A stretch of 64,000 nucleotides of DNA. Origin: Bacteroidales bacterium UBA5281 (GTDB lineage: Bacteria > Bacteroidota > Bacteroidia > Bacteroidales > Lentimicrobiaceae). The stretch is from the NCBI GenBank assembly GCA_002410555.1, contig DHSR01000032.1:1-64000 (forward strand). Direction: 5' to 3'. The notes under the pieces were generated by a model. It searched no databases. It was not told the origin of the DNA and saw only the letters and a list, made by a program, of their open reading frames with translations. Positions 57,202 through 64,000 of this stretch are shown here, in pieces. Made by a program: the position numbers and the translations under genes. Position 1 is the stretch's first letter; the number at the start of each line of letters is the position of its first letter.

Positions 57202-59055
57202 CTAAAGCTCAAACTCCAGCCCAAGATGATCTTTGAATGTAGAAAGAGAAGGATTTTTGTCATTCATCTCTTTAAATTTTTCTTCATCAGTATAAGCAAC
57301 CTTTTTCCCGGGTTCAACTTCATTGACCTCAGTTTCCAGGGTAACACCATAATTGTTTAGCTTTTTGCGCAGAAACTCCAGCATCCAGGTTTTTTTTTGG
57401 TTGATTTCCGCAAGCTGAATACGATTGTTGACATGAACAACTATGATGTTTTTTTCGCGTAACTCAGGCATTGAATTGGTAAGCGTGTAGCTGAAATCAG
57501 GCTCTTCATGTACCAGGGCTGCCATTTCCTTCCAGGTCCGATGTAACATATCTATACTAAAGGCATCTCTGTCGGGAGGCAGCACTTTGTCAGGTTCTTC
57601 TGCTTTTTTTACGCCGGAGTCGGCTGAACTCATTAAATTACTGATATTGATTCCCGAATAGGTATTTCCTCTGGTAACTTTGGCGGGTTCAACCGGCTTT
57701 ACCGGTTCCGGCGTTTTAGTTTCATTTTGTATTGTTTCAGGCTTAATCTCCGGGGTAACCTCCGGTTCAGCAGCCATTAAGGGAGTTTCCGAAACAGACT
57801 CCATAGGTTTTACCGCAGGCGTTACAGGCCTGGTTGATGGAGCTTCAGGGGGCACAATTTCCTGAACTTTTGCAGGTACCGGCGGAGGAGCTGATGACGG
57901 TAATTTTACCGGAGAGGGTTCAGCTACCATTGATATCGTGTTGGGTGTTTTATCAGATGGAGCAGTGATCAGAGAACAAATCCGTAGCAGGGCGATCTCA
58001 ATCAGCAAGCGTTTATTATTGCTTGTCTTATAATTCAAGTCACAGTCGTTGATTATTTCCAACGATTTCAACAAAAATGCAGGACTACATTGTGCAGCCT
58101 GTTGCAAAAAATGTGTTTTTACGCTCTTTGAAGTTTCGAGCAATTCTACCGTTTCTTTGTCCTGGCAAACAAGTAAATTGCGCAGGTGCTCACCCAGACC
58201 TATTACGAAATGCTGCCCGTCAAAACCATTATTCATCACTTCATTGAAGATAAGCAGGGCATTGCGGGTATCAGCCTTAAGAAAATATCCGGTAAGTCTG
58301 AAATAATATTCATTGTCCAGCACGTTCAGACTTTCAATAACATGCTGATATTTTAATTCATTCCCACTGAAGCTAACCAACTGATCGAACATTGACAGCG
58401 CATCGCGTAACGCTCCGTCAGCCTTCTGAGCGATTACATGCAGGGCTTCGGGATCTGCCTGAACATTTTCACTTTTAGCAACAAAAGCAAGATGACCGGC
58501 AATGTCATCCACATTGATGCGCCGGAAGTCGAAAATCTGACAGCGGGAAAGTATGGTAGGAATAATTTTAAATTTCTCGGTGGTAGCAAGAATAAATTTT
58601 GCGTATGGCGGGGGTTCTTCCAGGGTTTTCAAAAATGCATTAAAGGCCTGTGAAGAGAGCATGTGCACCTCATCAATAATATACACTTTATATTTTCCCA
58701 CCTGAGGCGGGATACGTACCTGATCTACCAGTATTCTTATGTCCTCAACCGAATTATTTGAAGCTGCATCCAATTCAAACACATTAAAGGAAGAAGTTTT
58801 CCCAAAGGCTTCACATGAAGGACAGCTGCCGCAAGCCTCCCCCTCCGGGGTGAGATTGGTACAATTGATGGTTTTGGCAAAAATACGGGCACAGGTAGTT
58901 TTACCCACACCTCTGGGGCCGGTAAATAAAAATGCCTGAGCTATCTGCTGATTGCGGATGGCATTTTTTAAAGTATTGGTAATCATCTCCTGACCCACCA
59001 CCGTTGAAAAAACAGATGGTCGGTATTTGCGTGCAGAAACTACAAAATTATCCAT
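57202..59055 (-). CDS. dnaX: DNA polymerase III gamma/tau subunit
   Basis: 617 residues from the ATG at 59055 (MDNFVVSARKYRPSVF); the 44 extra in-frame upstream codons do not belong to the family. AAA+ clamp loader: Walker A FTGPRGVGKTTCARIFA, a four-Cys zinc module (CTNLTPEGEACGSCPSCEAF), Walker B YKVYIIDEVHML, and sensor 1 region ILATTEKFKIIPTILSRC with the SRC Arg. Domain III follows to about residue 365. A Pro/Glu/Lys-rich linker (about 375-500, repeated PVKP, ETPE words) leads to a C-terminal domain that in tau contacts the polymerase. No clear slippery sequence for a short gamma form was found. Confidence 0.95.
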   Translation of the reverse strand: MDNFVVSARKYRPSVFSTVVGQEMITNTLKNAIRNQQIAQAFLFTGPRGVGKTTCARIFAKTINCTNLTPEGEACGSCPSCEAFGKTSSFNVFELDAASNNSVEDIRILVDQVRIPPQVGKYKVYIIDEVHMLSSQAFNAFLKTLEEPPPYAKFILATTEKFKIIPTILSRCQIFDFRRINVDDIAGHLAFVAKSENVQADPEALHVIAQKADGALRDALSMFDQLVSFSGNELKYQHVIESLNVLDNEYYFRLTGYFLKADTRNALLIFNEVMNNGFDGQHFVIGLGEHLRNLLVCQDKETVELLETSKSVKTHFLQQAAQCSPAFLLKSLEIINDCDLNYKTSNNKRLLIEIALLRICSLITAPSDKTPNTISMVAEPSPVKLPSSAPPPVPAKVQEIVPPEAPSTRPVTPAVKPMESVSETPLMAAEPEVTPEIKPETIQNETKTPEPVKPVEPAKVTRGNTYSGINISNLMSSADSGVKKAEEPDKVLPPDRDAFSIDMLHRTWKEMAALVHEEPDFSYTLTNSMPELREKNIIVVHVNNRIQLAEINQKKTWMLEFLRKKLNNYGVTLETEVNEVEPGKKVAYTDEEKFKEMNDKNPSLSTFKDHLGLEFEL

Positions 59056-59242
59056 AAAAATACTTAAATTTAAGAGGCCAAACTTACACAAAAAAACCGA
59101 TATATGCTTTAGCAAAAAGGATATATGAACAACAAAACAGTGCCCCGATAAATAAAATAAGGGGAGTAAAAAACCCATGGGGAACACATGGAGTTTATCT
59201 ACCCAATCTTATCTTAAATCGTTAATATTAAAAGAAAACAAT

Positions 59243-62077
59243 TTATTCAGGTCCTGCCTTATCTTTAGCTTTTTGGATAATCTCATCTGCCTGCTGCCGC
59301 GCCCTGGCCATGATATTGTCACCCTGCTGACGGGCTTCGGCTATTATTTTTCCGGCTGCATTGTCACCTTCCTCCCTCACTTTCTGGGCAGCCTTTTTGG
59401 CGGCTAATTCGGCGATAGGCCCATTCTTTTTACCTTCAGCCAGCAACTGGTCTGCGCGGTTGTTTGCCTCAGTCTGAAGTTTTTGTGCTGATTCATTGGC
59501 TGCCTTCATTAACTTATCTACCTGTTGTTGAGCCTGATTCAGCAATTTTTGAGCTTCAGCATTGGCTTCTTCAATGTATCTGCCTACTTCTTCTCTTACC
59601 CGTGCTTCTGCTTCTTCCTTTTTTTCGCGAAGCGCATCTTCCATTTGCGATTTCAGATCAGTTACTGCACCCTGAACCTGTGAACCTAAATCAGTTGTTA
59701 TTTTGGGATCAGAAATCAGGCCGGTAATCAATATTTTAACGGGAACTTTGTCGCCAAGGCTAAAATTAGCTCCTTTCTTATTGGCAGCGCTTACCAGATT
59801 TTCCAATACATTATTGGCTGCCCCTCCAAAATATGCACGGGGTATTTCCATTTGCATCTGATACTCCAGGGTTTGATCAAACGAGTTCCATCCTGATATT
59901 ACCGTATTTATTTCTCCAAGTTTCATTTCAAAAGGCTTCACAAATACTTTTCCTTCCACTATCTCAAAAGAAAGATTAACATTGTTGAAAGCCCAGTCTT
60001 TCAACTCTTTGATTTTCAGAGCATCAGCAATTCTTGTTATGGTATTTACACCTGTGAAAGCAAGTTTGGGAGAGGTAAGGCCACCATCCCCGTTAAGGGT
60101 AGGATAAACTGGCATCATATCTTCGCCCAGCCGGGAGCTAATATTGAAGTCTAAACTTAATTTACCCTCAGCTTTTTGCGCAATGGGTGCCAGCATTTCA
60201 ACCGTATTAAATGCCCCGGCAATTTGCCGTGCTTCTATTGCCTTTATGGCAACATTAAAGTCAATATCGGGTTGCTGAGGCTGGGGAACAGAATAACTTC
60301 CCGATAAGGCCATGCTACCTCCAAGCGTATTCATGCTTAAGTTTTCAAGGAATATTTTCTTGTCTTTAATCATAAGCAGGCCCTTTACCTGTGTAAGATT
60401 CAGGTTATCATAAATCACTTCCGCAACAGTAGCGCGCAAAGTTATATCTACATCAGCAGGAACCTCTATTATGCCTAAGGCAACCGTGTCTGCAGGAGTG
60501 GATGCAGTTTGAGACTCAGTCATAAAATCATTGATATTCAGATAGGAGGAAATCAAATCAATTTCACCTTTCAACTCACCTTTATTGATGAAATAACCCA
60601 GGATGTTGCGAACACTTCCTGTAACTGAGAAATCATTACGCCCTATTAAGGCTTTATCCACCTTTAGGGATGCCTGTTGAGGGCTGATGTTCATTATTCC
60701 TTCTGCCATCCGGAAACCGTCCGGAAGCGAGGTGGTTTTATAAATCAGGTTATGTGCTTCTATTTTACCGGCGGCCTCAAACTCCTCATATCGCTCCTGT
60801 TCAATGGCCGACATCCTGCCTTTTGCAGCCACATCAAAATCCACCAAACCCGAAAGCTCATCCTGTGCTTCCAAAGGATAAAATTTCTGCACATCACCCA
60901 GATCAAGTTTGCCTTTAAATGCCAAATCCACCTGAGGATCACTTACCGGATTAACTACAAACAGCCGGCCATCAATGGGATTGGAGGCCATTTCAAGATG
61001 AAACTTCGGCACATCAATAGTGGTATTGTCTAAATCCGGACCATCACTTTTTACTGAAGCCTGTACATGAATATTTTTTACTGACTCGGGCAGGTCAGGG
61101 TAACGGAACATACCATTGTCAATGGTGAGATTTAAGGCATAATCTGGCATTGCATTGTCATCATAATGACCTTTTACATACCCATTGAAAGCGACTTTTC
61201 CGGAGGCATCTACCGATTCAAAATCTTTTGTGTAAATAGCCGGAACAAGCGACAGGAAATTTTTAAAATCGTTCTCCGGGGCTTTGAAAGCAATATCCAT
61301 ATCATAACCCTGCTCAGGCATAGCGAAGAAACCATCAAATAATAATTTGAGGGCATTTACTTCCATTTCCGCATCAGCAAATGTAAATTTCATGGCATTG
61401 AAATCAGCACCCAGCAAGGCCTTCATTTCAGCTTTTGCTCTGTTCAGATAACGAATACCATCATAATCCACCGTAAGATTTCCAATCTCAATGTTGGTAT
61501 TGAGATCGGTCCGATCAGCGGTAAAATCCCCGCTTAATTTCACATCAATCGCATGACCATCCATCTTCATGGGCAAGGTAGCATCATAATATCTGATTCT
61601 GCCATCGTTCAAAAAAACCCCTTTCAAAGCAATCTTCATAGCCGAAGCCTCACCTTCAACTGCTGCCGTTGTATCGGCAGTTGGTTTCATAATGTCCCAG
61701 TTGGCATGTCCATCAGATAATACTTTGAGAAATACCGAGGGTTGTTTCAATGTTATTTCCCTGATTTTATAGGTATTTCCTTTAACCACACTCATAATGT
61801 CGAGCGTTAACCGCAAAGAAGCTGTAGAAATGAGGGTATCATTTTCAAAATCGTTGATTCCGGTTAGACTAAGATTTTGAATACCCACCGAAACATTTGG
61901 AAAGCTTCTGAAAAGTGATAAGCTTACTTTGCTGAAATCGAGTTGAGCATTAAGATTTTGGTTGGCCTCCCGCTTCACGGCTTCAACAATCTTGCCTTTG
62001 AAAGCAAATGGTAATACAATCATGAGGACCAAAAGGATGCCTACAACAATTAGCAGAATTTTAAAGGTTTTTTTCAT
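59243..62077 (-). CDS. large AsmA-family protein with long helical tail
   Basis: 944 residues from the ATG at 62077 (MKKTFKILLIVVGILLVLM); starts at 62095 or 62155 are possible but less typical. An N-terminal membrane anchor (about residues 5-25) is followed by the AsmA N domain (LDFSKVSLSLFRSFPNVSVG, IQNLSLTGINDFENDTLIS) and long beta-rich repeats to the AsmA-C region (about 640-770). Members of this family form periplasmic bridges for phospholipid transport to the outer membrane. The last ~140 residues are a very regular Ala/Glu/Lys/Gln-rich helix (EEANAEAQKLLNQAQQQVDK, AEARQQGDNIMARARQQADE), unusual for the family. Single-gene unit. Confidence 0.85.
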   Translation of the reverse strand: MKKTFKILLIVVGILLVLMIVLPFAFKGKIVEAVKREANQNLNAQLDFSKVSLSLFRSFPNVSVGIQNLSLTGINDFENDTLISTASLRLTLDIMSVVKGNTYKIREITLKQPSVFLKVLSDGHANWDIMKPTADTTAAVEGEASAMKIALKGVFLNDGRIRYYDATLPMKMDGHAIDVKLSGDFTADRTDLNTNIEIGNLTVDYDGIRYLNRAKAEMKALLGADFNAMKFTFADAEMEVNALKLLFDGFFAMPEQGYDMDIAFKAPENDFKNFLSLVPAIYTKDFESVDASGKVAFNGYVKGHYDDNAMPDYALNLTIDNGMFRYPDLPESVKNIHVQASVKSDGPDLDNTTIDVPKFHLEMASNPIDGRLFVVNPVSDPQVDLAFKGKLDLGDVQKFYPLEAQDELSGLVDFDVAAKGRMSAIEQERYEEFEAAGKIEAHNLIYKTTSLPDGFRMAEGIMNISPQQASLKVDKALIGRNDFSVTGSVRNILGYFINKGELKGEIDLISSYLNINDFMTESQTASTPADTVALGIIEVPADVDITLRATVAEVIYDNLNLTQVKGLLMIKDKKIFLENLSMNTLGGSMALSGSYSVPQPQQPDIDFNVAIKAIEARQIAGAFNTVEMLAPIAQKAEGKLSLDFNISSRLGEDMMPVYPTLNGDGGLTSPKLAFTGVNTITRIADALKIKELKDWAFNNVNLSFEIVEGKVFVKPFEMKLGEINTVISGWNSFDQTLEYQMQMEIPRAYFGGAANNVLENLVSAANKKGANFSLGDKVPVKILITGLISDPKITTDLGSQVQGAVTDLKSQMEDALREKKEEAEARVREEVGRYIEEANAEAQKLLNQAQQQVDKLMKAANESAQKLQTEANNRADQLLAEGKKNGPIAELAAKKAAQKVREEGDNAAGKIIAEARQQGDNIMARARQQADEIIQKAKDKAGPE

Positions 62078-62443
62078 TGGAATAATTTTTAACATGTCTT
62101 TTCTTTTAGAAAAGATTTGGTTATATTCATTATGTTTGGCTATACTGATTATCAATAAGATAGCATGAAAGCTTAAACCCGCATGAATAATGCCACAGCT
62201 TATATCATCTGGAGTGCACGTGCTTCTGTTACATTAACAATATCTGCATACTTTGGTTTAAATCATCCATGATTTCACAGGTTCTTCATGATTTGGCATA
62301 AAACATAACGAGGATTTAAACTTTGGGCTGCCTGCGAACAGTGCGTGGCTGAGCTCAAAGGCATTCTTTTGCATTTTACTATTCGGAGTTGCCACAACCA
62401 AAGAACTCAAATGATTCAATTGAAAGGAGCTAAATTGATAGAT
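62078..62443. other. intergenic stretch between aroC and the AsmA gene
   Basis: About 365 bp without a supported gene. Only short repeats are visible, for example two CATGATTT words near 62268 and 62288. It presumably holds the aroC 3' end and the AsmA-gene promoter, but no TAnnTTTG element could be assigned with confidence. Confidence 0.4.
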
Positions 62444-63532
62444 TTACAACAATTTATGATCAATCATGCCAGACAATAGCATATGATCGGCTATAACCAG
62501 TGCAGCCATGGCTTCGACCACTGCCACAGCTCGGGGCACAATGGTAACATCGTGACGTCCTTTAATTGATAACTTTAAAGGCTTGCCATGTTTGTCCACC
62601 GTTAGCTGATTACGTTTAATACTTGCAACAGGTTTAAAGGCTACAGAAAACCAGACAGGTTCTCCCGTAGAGATACCTCCCAATATTCCTCCGGCATGAT
62701 TGGATGCCGGCTTAACAATGTTATCCACATTTTCAAAGGGATCATTGTGTTGTGAACCATACAGTTCGGCAGCATGGTATCCTTCACCGTAGCTAAAACC
62801 TTTTGCCGCATTGATGCTGAGCATGGCTTTAGCCAGGTCGGCCTGAAGCTTATCAAATACCGGCTCACCCAGTCCGGGGGGCAATCCTTTTATCACCACT
62901 TCCACAATTCCTCCGGCGGAATCACCCGTAGTTTTTAGTATAGCCAGTTCATCCATCATCATTTGAGTTGCAACCGGATCGGGACAAAATAACTCCGAGT
63001 TAACCACATCAGATTGCGTTACATCAAGCACATTTACATTAGCCTTAACTTTTCCGATTTGTGTAATATAGCCGAGAATGGCAATGTCTTTTGTTGAAAT
63101 AAGTTGCTTACAGAGGGCACCGGCAACCACGCGTATGGCAGTTTCGCGCGCCGAAGCGCGGCCACCTCCGCGATAATCGTAATGGCCATACTTGGCCTCC
63201 CAGGAATAGGCAGCATGAGAAGGCCGATAAACATCTTTAAGTGCTTCATAATCTACACTACGAACATTGGTATTACGAATGAGGAATGCCAACGGAGCAC
63301 CGGTAGTTTTACCTTCAAATATACCCGACACAAACTCCGGAACATCCGGTTCGTTTCGGGGAGAAGCGTAATCTCCTTTCCCGGGCCGGCGTTTTTCCAT
63401 TTCAGTCATCAGTTCATCCATATCCAGGGTTAGTCCGGAAGGAAACCCATCCAGCACTCCGCCAATCATTGGACCATGTGATTCCCCAAAAGTAGTAAGC
63501 CGGAGCAAATGTCCGAAAGTATTGCCTGCCAT
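62444..63532 (-). CDS. aroC: chorismate synthase
   Basis: 362 residues. It converts 5-enolpyruvylshikimate 3-phosphate to chorismate with reduced FMN. Family signatures: MAGNTFGHLLRLTTFGESHG (residues 1-20), GDYASPRNEPD, SHAAYSWEAKYGHYDYRGGG, ASARETAIRVVAGA, and NHAGGILGGISTGEPVWFSVA. The end, RHDVTIVPRAVAVVEAMAAL, is also characteristic. Length is normal and all conserved Arg/His/Asp positions I can see are present. It lies downstream of the DUF349 gene on the same strand, separated by a hairpin. Confidence 0.96.
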   Translation of the reverse strand: MAGNTFGHLLRLTTFGESHGPMIGGVLDGFPSGLTLDMDELMTEMEKRRPGKGDYASPRNEPDVPEFVSGIFEGKTTGAPLAFLIRNTNVRSVDYEALKDVYRPSHAAYSWEAKYGHYDYRGGGRASARETAIRVVAGALCKQLISTKDIAILGYITQIGKVKANVNVLDVTQSDVVNSELFCPDPVATQMMMDELAILKTTGDSAGGIVEVVIKGLPPGLGEPVFDKLQADLAKAMLSINAAKGFSYGEGYHAAELYGSQHNDPFENVDNIVKPASNHAGGILGGISTGEPVWFSVAFKPVASIKRNQLTVDKHGKPLKLSIKGRHDVTIVPRAVAVVEAMAALVIADHMLLSGMIDHKLL

Positions 63533-63570
63533 AAAACGAAGGTATAAAAAATATGAATCGCCTCAATCGA

Positions 63571-63594
63571 AAACTGCCGGATGTCCGGCAGTTT
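63571..63594. terminator. hairpin between the DUF349 gene and aroC
   Basis: Perfect 11-bp arms AAACTGCCGGA and TCCGGCAGTTT with a two-base spacer, just past the stop of the leftward DUF349 gene. T tracts are short on both sides, so termination may be partial and allow readthrough into aroC. Confidence 0.65.
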
Positions 63595-63602
63595 CAGTTT
63601 TC

Positions 63603-64000
63603 TTAATTTCCTGCCTCACGCAGGGCTTTCATTTTTGATTCAAGCATCTGAAGCTCATCTTTTGCCTGATCAATCTTTTTTTCAAATTCCTGTTTCAACA
63701 AATTGGCTGTTTTGGAATTGGCAAAAAACCCAATGTTATTTTCCCACAGTTTTATATCATCCTGCAATTGCTGAATCTTTCCCTGAAGAAAACCGCGTTC
63801 TTTGCTGATGACTCTGCCGGCATCTTGCGAATCTTTGGTCATGCGGTCAATCCGGTTGCGATAGTTGTTTGCACCCGATGTCATAGAATCCATTTTGAGT
63901 TTTTCAAAATGTTTGTTGATCAATGACCTGAATTCGGTTTGCAGCCTTTCCTTTTCTTTTATGGGAACAAAACCAATATCCATCCATTGACGCTGAAAGC
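63603..64000 (-). CDS. DUF349-domain protein (N-terminal part beyond the window)
   Basis: The reading frame stays open to the right edge of the window, so this is a C-terminal fragment. About 132 residues are visible. The edge sequence FQRQWMDIGFVPIKEKERLQ is the typical start of a DUF349 repeat (W-x-x-I-G-x-V-P). The rest is coiled coil (ERGFLQGKIQQLQDDIKLW, KQEFEKKIDQAKDELQMLES). DUF349 proteins are long, charged, helical proteins of unknown function, common in Bacteroidota. The ATG at 63983 is internal, not the true start. Confidence 0.85.
   Translation of the reverse strand, partial: FQRQWMDIGFVPIKEKERLQTEFRSLINKHFEKLKMDSMTSGANNYRNRIDRMTKDSQDAGRVISKERGFLQGKIQQLQDDIKLWENNIGFFANSKTANLLKQEFEKKIDQAKDELQMLESKMKALREAGN

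Noticed and set aside
57202..59055. Programmed frameshift in dnaX making a short gamma subunit
   Set aside because: No A-AAA-AAG-type slippery run with a following hairpin was seen at the expected place; the long frame is uninterrupted.

Overview
The window looks like a chromosomal segment of an anaerobic Bacteroidota bacterium (Bacteroidales-like). Supporting evidence from the sequence: four secreted proteins carry type IX secretion tails (three type A, one gliding-motility-like type B); several genes are preceded by the Bacteroidota -7 element TAnnTTTG; a small MerR gene and an M23 peptidase gene sit beside alaS; and central metabolism is built on pyruvate:ferredoxin oxidoreductase and a HydABC-type [FeFe] hydrogenase. 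I see no rRNA, tRNA, CRISPR array, prophage or transposase gene.

Layout. 0.4-9.3 kb: MFS transporter, alkaline phosphatase, heptose epimerase, MerR/M23 pair, alaS and a CarH/LitR-like B12-binding MerR regulator. 9.7-15.5 kb: ECF sigma factor, histidine kinase, deoxynucleoside kinase, folK, SppA and a class C acid phosphatase lipoprotein. 15.6-24.7 kb: nifJ-type PFOR, a membrane TPR regulator, a secreted HAF-repeat protein and a DHOD-like flavoprotein. 24.7-35.1 kb: EamA transporter, SRPBCC protein, two large secreted T9SS proteins, aminotransferase, a two-gene UDP-sugar dehydrogenase set and OsmC. 35.3-51.1 kb: the hydrogen gene cluster. 51.1-64 kb: T9SS type B protein, CoA-binding protein, pyrophosphatase, clpB, dnaX, an AsmA-family protein, aroC and a truncated DUF349 gene. 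Three copies of a ~175-215 bp palindromic MITE-like element lie between genes.

The hydrogen cluster is the most notable part. It has two divergent units. The leftward unit encodes a thioredoxin-like [2Fe-2S] protein, a PAS-bearing sensory [FeFe] hydrogenase and a SpoIIE-type phosphatase. The rightward unit encodes HydC, HydB and HydA (predicted electron-bifurcating hydrogenase), a second sensory hydrogenase fused to a histidine kinase, a receiver protein, a receiver-kinase hybrid, Rex, RibF, an MBL hydrolase, the maturase HydG and two tandem TM1266-like proteins. A Rex-like operator lies in the divergent promoter region. The layout suggests that H2 (through two H-cluster sensors) and NADH/NAD+ (through Rex) both feed into control of one hydrogenase. 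All three H-cluster proteins lack the usual proton-transfer cysteine of the TSCCP motif: HydA and one sensor have Asp, the other sensor has Asn. HydA also has Leu in place of the proton-channel glutamate.

Other points: one secreted protein (28.3-30.2 kb) in which two domains appear interleaved; a DUF4397 protein whose two repeats share 219 bp with a single silent difference while the rest has diverged; and a B12 photoreceptor-like regulator with the CarH motifs intact next to an ECF sigma factor, with large dyads on both sides.
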